NCBI GenBank assembly: GCA_041394325.1
Contig: JAWKIJ010000001.1
Coordinates: forward strand, 682,001-746,000
Direction: 5' to 3'
From: JAWKIJ01 sp041394325
GTDB lineage: Bacteria > Actinomycetota > Acidimicrobiia > Acidimicrobiales > Microtrichaceae
Length of the DNA: 64,000 nucleotides
In this document: one piece after another, positions 1-7,736 of the stretch
Layout of the letters: each line of letters opens with the position of its first letter
How positions within the stretch are numbered: position 1 is the stretch's first letter
Position numbers and translations under genes: made by a program
The notes under the pieces: generated by a model
Seen by the model: only the letters and a program-made list of their open reading frames with translations
Databases searched by the model: none
What the model was told of the DNA's origin: nothing

Positions 1-1056
1 TCCGACCACCACCACCGGGACGGACAGCCACCACGATCGGCTCGGGCCGAGCGCGACGATCAGCGGCCAGTGGATGAGGTAGACGCCGTAGGAGCGCCGT
101 CCGAGCCACACCATCGACGGGTGTGCCAACGGCGTTCCGGCACCCCACCACATGGCCGCCAGGACGATCCCCGCGGCCGCCACCGCCACCAGCGCGAACC
201 CACCGCGACGTAGGTGATCGTCCTCGGGCGACGACACCACGCACACGACCGTGAGCACCACCGCGCCGGCGACCGCCCAGGCAGCCACCGCACGTCGAAC
301 GCCCGGCGCCGCACTACGGGGCGCGAGGATCCCCGAACCCGGGGCCGCCGGAGCGACGATCCACGCGAGTGCGGCACCGATCACGAGGGCGACCGCGCGC
401 GACCGGGCGTCGAGGTAGGCGTCCGCCGGCGATGCTCCCAACGCCCACCAGATGCTGACGGCTCCCATCGCGGCGAGCACTCCGAGGGCGATCCGGCGTT
501 GCATCCTTACCCGTCGAGCAAGCCGTCGACCCAGCCACAGGAGCACGATCGTGACCACTGGCCACACGAAGTAGAACTGCTCCTCCAGGGAAAGCGACCA
601 GTAGTGCCGGACCGGGGAGTCGCCTCCGAACTGTCGGAGGTACCCGCCGTGGTGCAGCACCCAGTAGTTCTCGATGTGGGCGAAGGCCGCGAGGGTGTCG
701 CCGGGCAGACCGGCTTGAACATCGGGGTTCCACGTACCGAAGAGGCCGGCGCACGCGATCACCCCGAGTACCAGCCACGCCGCCGCCCAGAGCCGTCGGG
801 CTCGCCGACGGTAGAAGGCGAGCAGGTCGATCGAGCCCTCGCGGTCGCGTTCGGCCAGGAGCAGTGCCGTGACCAGGTAGCCGGAGACCACGAAGAACAC
901 GTCGACTCCGATGAAGCCCCCCGGCATCAACCGGTCGTCGAAGTGGTAGATGGCGACGAGCACGACCGCGATCGCCCGCAATCCGTCGACGGAATCGATC
1001 CTCACTCGCGTCGGTGCGTCCCCGACGCCGCTCGCGCCGACCGTCGTCGTTGCCAT
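1..1056 (-). CDS. OafA/YrhL-type membrane acyltransferase, C-terminus cut by window edge
   Basis: Acyltransferase-3 family integral membrane protein, expected to transfer acetyl or another acyl group to a cell-surface glycan or lipid. The reverse strand reads open from an ATG at 1056 through base 1 (352 codons) with no stop, so the C-terminus lies outside the window. The N-terminal family signature is clear: IDSVDGLRAIAVVLVAIYHF at about residues 18-37, followed by GGFIGVDVFFVVSGYL, which carries the usual conserved Asp of this family. Several hydrophobic helices follow, and YGVYLIHWPL near the visible end is the typical late-helix motif. The acceptor substrate cannot be read from the sequence. 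It is divergent from the peroxidase gene at 1275. Confidence 0.88.
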   Translation of the reverse strand, partial: MATTTVGASGVGDAPTRVRIDSVDGLRAIAVVLVAIYHFDDRLMPGGFIGVDVFFVVSGYLVTALLLAERDREGSIDLLAFYRRRARRLWAAAWLVLGVIACAGLFGTWNPDVQAGLPGDTLAAFAHIENYWVLHHGGYLRQFGGDSPVRHYWSLSLEEQFYFVWPVVTIVLLWLGRRLARRVRMQRRIALGVLAAMGAVSIWWALGASPADAYLDARSRAVALVIGAALAWIVAPAAPGSGILAPRSAAPGVRRAVAAWAVAGAVVLTVVCVVSSPEDDHLRRGGFALVAVAAAGIVLAAMWWGAGTPLAHPSMVWLGRRSYGVYLIHWPLIVALGPSRSWWLSVPVVVVG

Positions 1057-1274
1057 CGTCCACCTCGAAGTAACTGTCGGGCGGCCCGCTCCGCCCACGT
1101 CGCCGCGCCCGGCCGCCCGGAGGGGGCGGTGAGATGACGAGCCGCCCGCCCGCCGTCCGCCGACCGTCATCCTCGCAGCCGCGACCCCGATTCGCAACGC
1201 GCCGCGACGAGCCGAGCCCGACCACGCCGATGACTACGGTCGGACGTCGAAGGACGAGCGACGGAGGACGACCA

Positions 1275-1769
1275 ATGTCCGTGTACGACATCGACATCGA
1301 CGCATTGAACGGGACGCCCGACCTGCTGGGGGGCTTGGCCGGGAGCACGGGGTTGTTCGTCAACACCGCCTCGAAGTGCGGTCTGACGCCACAGTACGAA
1401 CGACTCCAGGCACTCCAGGACCGCTTCGGTGACCGGGGCTTCACCGTCGTCGGCTTTCCCTGCAACCAGTTCCTCGAACAGGAGCCGGGCACATCCGACG
1501 AGATCGCCGAGTTCTGCCAGGTCGAATACGGCGTCACGTTCCCGCTGTCGCAGAAGATCGAGGTGAACGACGAGCACCGCCACCCGTTGTTCGCCGAGTT
1601 GACGCTGGCGGCCGACGCGGAGGGCTACTCGGGCGACGTGCGTTGGAACTTCGAGAAGTGGCTCGTGAACGGCGACGGCGACGTGATCGCCCGGTTCGCC
1701 CCCACCGTCGAGCCCGACGACCCGTCGATCATCGGAGCGATCGAGGCGGCACTCGACGAACAGGGCTGA
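1275..1769 (+). CDS. Glutathione peroxidase-family thiol peroxidase
   Basis: A 164-residue peroxidase of the GPx family, expected to reduce hydroperoxides using thioredoxin-type reductants, since cysteine-type bacterial enzymes usually do not use glutathione. The active-site block NTASKCG places the peroxidatic Cys near residue 35 (Cys replaces selenocysteine). The second block FPCNQF is near residues 61-66 and WNFEKWLV near 124-131, giving the Cys-Gln-Trp-Asn tetrad. The open frame extends upstream to 1134, but the ATG at 1275 follows a GGAGG 7 nt earlier and starts the recognisable fold, so it is preferred. Length is normal for the family. It sits between a divergent acyltransferase and the acyl-CoA dehydrogenase. 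Confidence 0.93.
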   Translation: MSVYDIDIDALNGTPDLLGGLAGSTGLFVNTASKCGLTPQYERLQALQDRFGDRGFTVVGFPCNQFLEQEPGTSDEIAEFCQVEYGVTFPLSQKIEVNDEHRHPLFAELTLAADAEGYSGDVRWNFEKWLVNGDGDVIARFAPTVEPDDPSIIGAIEAALDEQG

Positions 1770-1801
1770 GCGACCGCCATCGCCCGGCGTCCGTCGAAAT
1801 T

Positions 1802-1822
1802 GACCGACCGGTCCAGTAGCGT
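1802..1822 (+). promoter_or_regulatory. Candidate TetR-type operator and -10 box of the acyl-CoA dehydrogenase gene
   Basis: GACCG-AC-CGGTC (1802-1813) is a 12-bp palindrome ending 3 bp before TAGCGT (1817-1822), which lies 7 nt before the ATG at 1830. The TAGCGT position fits a leaderless transcript. The palindrome resembles common TetR-family half-sites, and a near-identical element occurs at 25656. The regulator is not identifiable from this window. Confidence 0.5.
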
Positions 1823-1829
1823 CGGCCCC

Positions 1830-3056
1830 ATGTATGAGTGGTCCGAAGAGCACCTGATGATCCGCGACGCCGTTCGCGACTTCATCGACAAGGAGATCGT
1901 CCCCTTCAGAGACGAGTTCGAGCACGGCGACACACCGCCGTACGAGGTGCTCCGCAAGTTGTACCGGACGTTCGGCATGGACGAGGCGGCCAAGGCGTCC
2001 TTCGCGAAGCGGATCGAGTTCGATCGCCGGGTCGAGGCGGGCACGGCCGACCCACACGACCGGCCATCCCGTGAGGGGGGCACCGACGCGGGGTACGCGA
2101 TGATCCCGATCATCGAGCTGTGCCGGCACTGCCCCGGGATGGTCACGGCCATGGGGGTGTCGGTCGGTCTCGCCGCGTCGGCGATCCAGTCCAAGGGCAC
2201 GGTCGCGCAGAAGGAGCGTTGGGCGCTCGACCTCTTGACGCTCGACAAGATCGGCGCGTGGGCGATCACCGAGCCCAACTCGGGCTCGGACGCATTCGGC
2301 TCGATGCTCTCCACCGCCCGACGCGACGGCGACGAGTACGTCCTCAACGGTTCGAAGACGTTCATCACCAACGGGCCCTACGCCGACACGATCGTCTTCA
2401 TCTGCAAGCTCGACGAGGGCAACGAACCCAAGGACCGCAAGATCCTGAGTTTCGTGCTCGACTCGGGCATGGCGGGTCTCGAGCAATCCAAGCCCCTCCG
2501 GAAGATGGGGATGCATTCCTCACCGACCGGCGAACTGTTCCTCTCCGACGTACGGGTCGGCCGCGATCGTCTGATCGGCGAAACCGAGGAGGTCACCGGT
2601 GGCGGCCGCGACGGAGCGAAGGCCACGTTCCAACAGGAGCGTTCGGGGGTGGCTGCGATGGCGCTGGGCATCATCGAGCAGTGCCTCGACCTGTGCGTGG
2701 AGTACTCGCGCAACCGCGTGCAGTTCGGCCAGAGGATCGGCGACTTCCAACTCATCCAGCAGAAGCTCGCGTTCATGGAGGTGGCACGGATGAACGTGCA
2801 GAACCTCGTGTTCCGAACGATCGAGCTCTCCAAAGCCGGCAAGTCGATGACCTTCGCCGAGGCCTCCGCCATGAAGCTCTATTCGGCACAGGCGGCGACA
2901 GCGGTCGCCCTCGAGGCGGTGCAACTCCACGGCGGCAACGGCTACATGGCGGAGTTCCAGGTGGAACAGCTCGCCCGCGACGCGAAGGTGCTCCAGATCT
3001 ATGCCGGGACCGACGAGATCCAGACGACGGCGATTGCCCGCTCGCTGCTCGCCTGA
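1830..3056 (+). CDS. Acyl-CoA dehydrogenase (FadE family)
   Basis: FAD-dependent acyl-CoA dehydrogenase of 408 residues, catalysing the first alpha,beta-oxidation step on an acyl-CoA and passing electrons to ETF. Seen: the N-terminal helical domain, WAITEPNSGSDA in the middle beta domain (FAD/substrate contacts), and the C-terminal helical domain with VQLHGGNGYM and IYAGTDEIQ. The Glu that acts as base in medium-chain enzymes (YEGT) is Ala here (about residue 392). A Glu in FQQERSG (about residue 270) occupies the position used by isovaleryl-CoA-type enzymes, so activity is expected. An insertion rich in charged residues (about 40-90) is unusual. The ATG at 1830 is chosen over the upstream TTG because it follows a -10 box by 7 nt and begins at the normal family N-terminus. 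Chain-length preference is unknown. Confidence 0.93.
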   Translation: MYEWSEEHLMIRDAVRDFIDKEIVPFRDEFEHGDTPPYEVLRKLYRTFGMDEAAKASFAKRIEFDRRVEAGTADPHDRPSREGGTDAGYAMIPIIELCRHCPGMVTAMGVSVGLAASAIQSKGTVAQKERWALDLLTLDKIGAWAITEPNSGSDAFGSMLSTARRDGDEYVLNGSKTFITNGPYADTIVFICKLDEGNEPKDRKILSFVLDSGMAGLEQSKPLRKMGMHSSPTGELFLSDVRVGRDRLIGETEEVTGGGRDGAKATFQQERSGVAAMALGIIEQCLDLCVEYSRNRVQFGQRIGDFQLIQQKLAFMEVARMNVQNLVFRTIELSKAGKSMTFAEASAMKLYSAQAATAVALEAVQLHGGNGYMAEFQVEQLARDAKVLQIYAGTDEIQTTAIARSLLA

Positions 3057-3123
3057 GCAACGCGACTGAGCCGGCTCGCAGGTGTCTGCCCGGCCCGCCC
3101 GGTGAGCGCGTCAGACTCTGGGG

Positions 3124-4257
3124 ATGCTCTCGAAGTTCCCGGCGCTGCGCTTCCGCCTGTTCGGCGTACCCTTCGCGATCCGCCTGAGCTTCGTCGCGGC
3201 CATCGTCCTCCCCCCGCTGCTACTGCACCTGCCGATCCGACGACAGCCCTGGATCTGGGCGTTGTGGGGAGCATTGGTGCTGATTTCGGTGATGGTCCAC
3301 GAGTTGGGCCACGTCGCCGCCCTCGCGGCGTACGGCGTGCGATCCCGGGTCTCGATCAACGCGCTCGGTGGTGTGACCGTGCCCGAACGGGCCGACCCGC
3401 TCACACCCTGGCGCCGGATCGTCGTGTCCGCCGCCGGCCCGGCCGCCGCGATGCTCTTCGGTGTGACGGTCGCCGCCGGGCTGGTTCCGATCGGAGGCGA
3501 GACGGCTCACCTCACGCTCCGGACGGTCCTGTTGTTGAACATCTGGGTGTCCCTGTTCAATCTGGTTCCGATCCTTCCGCTCGACGGCGGCCACATCGCG
3601 TCCGATCTGGTCCGGCTCGCATCGCGGCGGCGCGGGGCGTTCGCGTGGTGGGTGCTGGTCGGGTTCGCCGCGTTGTTCGCGGCAACCTGGTGGGCGTTGC
3701 CGCGCTATCGGCTCTGGGTGCTCACCGTCGCCGCGATCAGCGCGACGACCAACCTGAGCTTCTTCGCGTTCACCCGTCGTCAACTCGTCAGGCAGTCGAT
3801 CGAGGACGCCCACGAGGATCTGGGCGAGGGCCGACTCGTCGACGGCCTGGCCGTGCTGATGCCGACCATCTGGAGCGCCGACACCGACCTCGTCGGCAAC
3901 GAGGCCTACACGCTGGCAGCGTGGGCACTGCTCCACGAGCGACGGTTCGCGGAGTTGGCCGCGATGAATCCCGCGCGGCTTCATCCGCGCCATCAGCCAC
4001 TGCTGGCGGGTGCCACGCAGTGGTACCACGGCGATCTGGCCCTCGCAGTCGATACGGTCGCGCTCGCGCTGGCGGGTGACGGAGTCGACCCTCCGACCAC
4101 CTACTTCTCCCGGGTATTCGGACGGATCGGCGAGGTGGAGCGGCTCTCCCAACGGGTCGCCCTCCTTCCGGCCGATCAACGGGCCCGGGCGACCGATCGC
4201 CTGCACCACGCCGTCCTCGCCTCACGCGCCGAGGCACGACCCGCGCTCGTGGGGTGA
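3124..4257 (+). CDS. Site-2 protease-type (M50) membrane metalloprotease
   Basis: Intramembrane zinc protease of the M50 family, 377 residues. HELGH at residues 59-63 supplies two zinc ligands and the catalytic Glu. NLVPILPLDGGH (about 146-157) supplies the third ligand Asp. Four to six hydrophobic segments surround these motifs. The last roughly 150 residues (from about 225) are soluble and Ala/Leu-rich, with a helical-repeat appearance like TPR-type tails of some actinobacterial members; no PDZ domain is visible. The ATG lies 6 nt after CAGACT, a weak TANNNT-like -10, suggesting a leaderless message. Substrates, often membrane-bound regulators, cannot be inferred. Confidence 0.88.
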   Translation: MLSKFPALRFRLFGVPFAIRLSFVAAIVLPPLLLHLPIRRQPWIWALWGALVLISVMVHELGHVAALAAYGVRSRVSINALGGVTVPERADPLTPWRRIVVSAAGPAAAMLFGVTVAAGLVPIGGETAHLTLRTVLLLNIWVSLFNLVPILPLDGGHIASDLVRLASRRRGAFAWWVLVGFAALFAATWWALPRYRLWVLTVAAISATTNLSFFAFTRRQLVRQSIEDAHEDLGEGRLVDGLAVLMPTIWSADTDLVGNEAYTLAAWALLHERRFAELAAMNPARLHPRHQPLLAGATQWYHGDLALAVDTVALALAGDGVDPPTTYFSRVFGRIGEVERLSQRVALLPADQRARATDRLHHAVLASRAEARPALVG

Positions 4258-4284
4258 CCGCCCGCGCCGGTCCAATCCGTCGGC

Positions 4285-5010
4285 TCAGACGCCGACACCG
4301 CCCTTGACGACCATCGCGATCAACACGAAGTGACACGCGCCGGCGGCGACGGTCAACGCGTGGAAGACCTCGTGATAGCCGAACACGGCCGGGGACATGT
4401 TGAACCATCGTTTGCCGAGGATCACCGCGCCGACGGTGTACATGGCTCCGCCGGCGATCATCAGCACCATCCGGGCAGGGCCGAGTTGGTCGAGGAGTTG
4501 CGGAAGGGTCACGACGGCGACCCACCCCATGACCACGTACAGCCACGATCCGGTCCGGCTCGATCCGGCGGAGACGCGGACCATCTTCATGATGATGCCT
4601 GCCAACGCTACGACCCACACGACCACGAGCATCGGGATGCCCCACACCCGAGGGAGCACGAGCAGGCAGAACGGCGTGTACGAGCCGGCGATCAACACGA
4701 AGATCATCGAGTGGTCCGCCCGACGCATCCAGGTGACCGCTCGCTCCGACCGGGCGAACAGGTGATAGGAGGCGCTCGTCCCGTACAGGCCCGTCATCGA
4801 GGCCCAGTAGATCGCGACCGCGACGCGGGCCGCGGTCGACGTCGCTCCCGCCAGCAACCAGAGACCCGCTGGAACCGAGACGAAGAACGCCCCCTCATGG
4901 ATCCGACCTCGCCACACGGGTTTGGGGCCGTACGCGCCGACCATGCGCACAGGCCGCGCCGTACCCCGCTCGACGATCGCGTCGTGACCATCGGTCGTCG
5001 CGTCGTGCAT
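4285..5010 (-). CDS. Hemolysin III / TrhA family membrane protein
   Basis: Seven-helix membrane protein of the hemolysin III (PAQR-like) family, 241 residues from the ATG at 5010. Family hallmarks are visible in order: WRGRIHEGAFF near residue 34, SASYHLFARSE, RRADHSMIFVLIAGSYTPF, and near the C-terminus FGYHEVFHALTVAAGACHF, which carries the conserved His pair thought to bind metal. The role in bacteria is membrane energetics or homeostasis rather than proven hemolysis. The open frame extends upstream to 5499 but that part is Arg/Pro-rich shadow sequence. A start at the later Met (about 4944) is possible. It converges with the protease gene, leaving only 27 nt between stops. Confidence 0.87.
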   Translation of the reverse strand: MHDATTDGHDAIVERGTARPVRMVGAYGPKPVWRGRIHEGAFFVSVPAGLWLLAGATSTAARVAVAIYWASMTGLYGTSASYHLFARSERAVTWMRRADHSMIFVLIAGSYTPFCLLVLPRVWGIPMLVVVWVVALAGIIMKMVRVSAGSSRTGSWLYVVMGWVAVVTLPQLLDQLGPARMVLMIAGGAMYTVGAVILGKRWFNMSPAVFGYHEVFHALTVAAGACHFVLIAMVVKGGVGV

Positions 5011-5248
5011 GTCCGCACCCCGCTTCCTTCGTCCGGGCCTCCCCTGAGCGGCCCGGGAAGAGTCGTTCGTAACACAGGGGAAGGGTGATGCCAAGGTCCT
5101 GTCGGCCGGAACCGGTTGGGCAACGTAGTCCGATGGGTCTGTGTCGGCGGGGGCGGGCGGATCCCGGGGGTCGATCGTACGGGCCCGTTGCTCGCCCACG
5201 ATCCGGGTGGGCTCGATTCCCGACCGCGGCCTGCCACACTGGCCGTCC

Positions 5249-6079
5249 ATGCCCCTCACCGTTCCGGCCCACCAGACTGTGGTCCTTCCGCTGAAGACCC
5301 GTTGGCCCACCCGCTTCGACGGCGTCGCGTTGTGCATCGGTTCCGCGGCACCGGACCTCGCGTATCCCCTGCTCGGCCGAACCAGCCACCTCACGCCGGG
5401 CCTGTTCACGTGGGTGCTCCCCTTCACCGTCGTCTCGTGTTGGATCCTCCGTCGGAGGGCCTGCGGAACGGTCTTCGCGTGCCTTCCCGACGCGGGCATG
5501 TTGAGGCTGCGGAGTTACAGGGCGCTCGCGCTCGGTCGACCGAGCCTCCCGATGACCGCGTGGTCGGCATTCGTCGGTGGAGCGAGCCACCTCATGTTGG
5601 ACTCGTTCACCCACAGCGGACGGTGGGGTGCCCACCTCATCGGCTTCAACCGCGTGTGGTTCTATGCCCCCGGCGGTTACATGGTGACCGGCGCTCGAGC
5701 CCTCCAGTGGTTCGGTCACACCGTCGGTTCGTTCATCGGCTACGTCATGTTCCGCCACATCGTCGCCGCCGGCCACCTCGACCGTTGGTACGGGGCGGAT
5801 CGGGTCCGATGGGCGCGATCGGTGACGGCGACCCCCTCGGAGCGCCGACGTTTCTGGGTGGTCGCCGTCGCGGTCGCGGTCGGGTTCATGGTGGCGTACG
5901 GTCGCGCGACGACCCACCTCGCGATCTTCGTGGGGCTGCTCGCATGCACGACGGGTTTGCTGGTGGCCGGATGCCTGCCCTCGCGCCTGCGCGTCGACAC
6001 CGCCGACCGCGACCTTCCCGCGTTGGCGTCAGACGGTTCGTCCGGTGCGCATGGGACTGTCGGGGGCGTCCGCGAGTAG
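5249..6079 (+). CDS. DUF4184 family membrane protein
   Basis: Predicted integral membrane protein of 276 residues. The N-terminus MPLTVPAHQTVVLPL and the following CIGSAAPDLAYPL match the DUF4184 pattern (start, metal-hydrolase-like His, then GSxxPD). SHLMLDSFTHSGRWG in the middle carries His and Asp residues reminiscent of the YdjM/DUF457 membrane hydrolase group, but no reaction is established. Several hydrophobic helices follow. The start is the ATG at 5249, 8 nt after CACACT. The 3' end overlaps the convergent gene at 6029 by 51 bp. Confidence 0.8.
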   Translation: MPLTVPAHQTVVLPLKTRWPTRFDGVALCIGSAAPDLAYPLLGRTSHLTPGLFTWVLPFTVVSCWILRRRACGTVFACLPDAGMLRLRSYRALALGRPSLPMTAWSAFVGGASHLMLDSFTHSGRWGAHLIGFNRVWFYAPGGYMVTGARALQWFGHTVGSFIGYVMFRHIVAAGHLDRWYGADRVRWARSVTATPSERRRFWVVAVAVAVGFMVAYGRATTHLAIFVGLLACTTGLLVAGCLPSRLRVDTADRDLPALASDGSSGAHGTVGGVRE

Positions 6080-6766
6080 GAAGGCTCGACGGCCGGTGAC
6101 GACATCACGCTGATCCCGACGCCATCGGGCGATCGCCGCGGCAGGACCGTCGCCGGAGGCCACCGCCGTTCCGTCGACCCTCATCGCATCGGCCCAGACC
6201 GACCATGACGGGAACGCCCAGATCAACACGCACTCGTCGTCGTTCGCCAGCGCGCGGCGGTACGCCCCTATGAGCGTGAAGCCGGCCTCCGAGTAGGCGG
6301 CGATCCCGTCGCCACGAACCCGCTCGAGCAGTTCGGCATCGCTCCCGGCGACCACCGTCACGATCTCGTGGAGATAACCCGCCCGCGGCCGGTCGGTGGC
6401 TCTGGAGTGCAATTCGGCGGCCGACGGACTCCACGTCGGTGCCTCGAGGATTCGATCGAACCCGCCGGAGCGCATCGTGGAGGCCTCCGCCCACCACGCG
6501 GCCAGTTCGGGGTCCTGCAGCCCCTCGCCGCGGAGCTCGACGTCGAAGTTACGGCCGAGCGCCTCCCAGGACGCAAGCTCCCAGAGGTTGACCACACGGG
6601 GCCAGCGGCTCGTGGAGCCCACGACGGCCCACACCCCCATACACGTCTGGTCCCGTTCGCGTCGCCCGATCGGCGCCCAGGTCAGCGCAGCGTGCCGCAT
6701 GTAGTCGCCGCGTCGATGTCCGACGATGTCGACCAACTCGTGGATGTACACACGGAGCTCCTCCAC
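6029..6766 (-). CDS. NIPSNAP-like (dimeric alpha-beta barrel) protein
   Basis: A 245-residue protein starting at a GTG that lies 7 nt after TACTGT on the reverse strand, which fits a leaderless message. It looks like two ferredoxin-like repeats: VEELRVYIHELVDIVG opens the first and AGYLHEIVTVVAGSDAELL the second, with VVNLWELASWEALGRNF and VLIWAFPSWSVWADAM in matching positions. That arrangement and the aromatic content resemble NIPSNAP or EthD-type proteins. No catalytic residues are evident and no function is assigned. It is divergent from the hydratase gene across a region containing a strong palindrome. Confidence 0.66.
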   Translation of the reverse strand: MEELRVYIHELVDIVGHRRGDYMRHAALTWAPIGRRERDQTCMGVWAVVGSTSRWPRVVNLWELASWEALGRNFDVELRGEGLQDPELAAWWAEASTMRSGGFDRILEAPTWSPSAAELHSRATDRPRAGYLHEIVTVVAGSDAELLERVRGDGIAAYSEAGFTLIGAYRRALANDDECVLIWAFPSWSVWADAMRVDGTAVASGDGPAAAIARWRRDQRDVVTGRRAFLLADAPDSPMRTGRTV

Positions 6767-6883
6767 CCGGGCGACAGTAGGTGATCGTCGCCCCTGGCCG
6801 ACCCCGACGATCGGGCTGTGCTCGATCGACTTGACGGTCCGACCGGCGTCGCCACCCCGGGTCGACCGGGCCGCGAGGACCGA

Positions 6884-6919
6884 CGAACGAGAACACGTTC
6901 TCGTTCGCTGCTCTAGCGT
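6884..6919 (+). promoter_or_regulatory. KstR-like palindromic operator with -10 box before the hydratase gene
   Basis: CGAACGAGAAC-AC-GTTCTCGTTCG (6884-6907) is a palindrome with perfect 11-bp arms. Its core AGAACACGTTCT matches the AAC-NN-GTT pattern of KstR-type TetR regulators of acyl-CoA and sterol catabolism. It covers the expected -35 region. TAGCGT (6914-6919) lies 6 nt before the ATG at 6926, implying a leaderless mRNA. The regulator itself is not in the window. Confidence 0.7.
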
Positions 6920-6925
6920 TGGACC

Positions 6926-7726
6926 ATGCCTGCGCTGCTCACCGACCGTGACGGTCACACGATGATCGTCACGCTGAACCGACCCGAGAAGCAGAACGCC
7001 ATCAACGGCGAGATGCTCGTACGCCTCTACGACGCCTGCCTCGAGGCCGACACCGACCCCGACGTCCGCTGTCTGGTGCTCACCGGGGCGGGCGGCAACT
7101 TCTGCTCGGGAGCGGACCTGAAGGAGATGGCCGGTGGCCACTCCGGCGATACCGGCGGGATCGACGTGCAGGGCCGGCTCGCCGAGGATGCCGACCTGCC
7201 GTGGAAGGCGCTGCTCCGGACGTGGCGTCCCGGTGTACCCATCATTCTCGCAGCCGAGGGCACCGCGATCGCCGGGGGGACCGAGCTGCTCGGCGCGACC
7301 GAGATCCGGGTCGCCGGACGGTCGGCGAAGTTCGGCATCAGCGAGGCACGTTGGTCCCTGTACCCCATGGGTGGATCCGCGGTGCGCATCCCGCGTCAGA
7401 TCCCCTACGCCTTTGCCGTCGAGATGCTGCTCACCGGTGAGCACATCACGGCGCAGAAGGCGCACGACCTCGGACTCGTCAACCACGTCGTTCCCGACGG
7501 GGAGGCGCTGACGAAGGCGCTGGAGATCGCCGCGGCCATCTCGGCGAACGGACCACTGGCCGTTCGCGCACTGTTGAGGACACTGCGCGAGACCAACGGC
7601 ATGGCCGAGAAGGAGGCGCTCGAGTACGAGTTCACCTACGGCTGGGACGTGTTCGCGTCCGAGGACGCCAAGGAAGGTCCGAGAGCCTTCAAGGAGAAGC
7701 GCGTCCCGAACTTCCAGGGCAAGTGA
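6926..7726 (+). CDS. Enoyl-CoA hydratase/isomerase (crotonase family)
   Basis: Crotonase-fold protein of 266 residues, expected to hydrate or isomerise enoyl-CoA esters in beta-oxidation. Seen: NRPEKQNAIN near the N-terminus, oxyanion-hole segments FCSGADLKEM and EGTAIAGGTEL, and Glu in GISEARW near the catalytic position of hydratases. The C-terminal trimerisation helix region is intact. Ten bases separate it from the F420-type oxidoreductase gene at 7737, so the two probably share a transcript controlled by the palindrome at 6884. Substrate range is unknown; the KstR-like operator hints at fatty-acid or steroid-type side chains. Confidence 0.9.
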   Translation: MPALLTDRDGHTMIVTLNRPEKQNAINGEMLVRLYDACLEADTDPDVRCLVLTGAGGNFCSGADLKEMAGGHSGDTGGIDVQGRLAEDADLPWKALLRTWRPGVPIILAAEGTAIAGGTELLGATEIRVAGRSAKFGISEARWSLYPMGGSAVRIPRQIPYAFAVEMLLTGEHITAQKAHDLGLVNHVVPDGEALTKALEIAAAISANGPLAVRALLRTLRETNGMAEKEALEYEFTYGWDVFASEDAKEGPRAFKEKRVPNFQGK

Positions 7727-7736
7727 GCGTCCGGCG

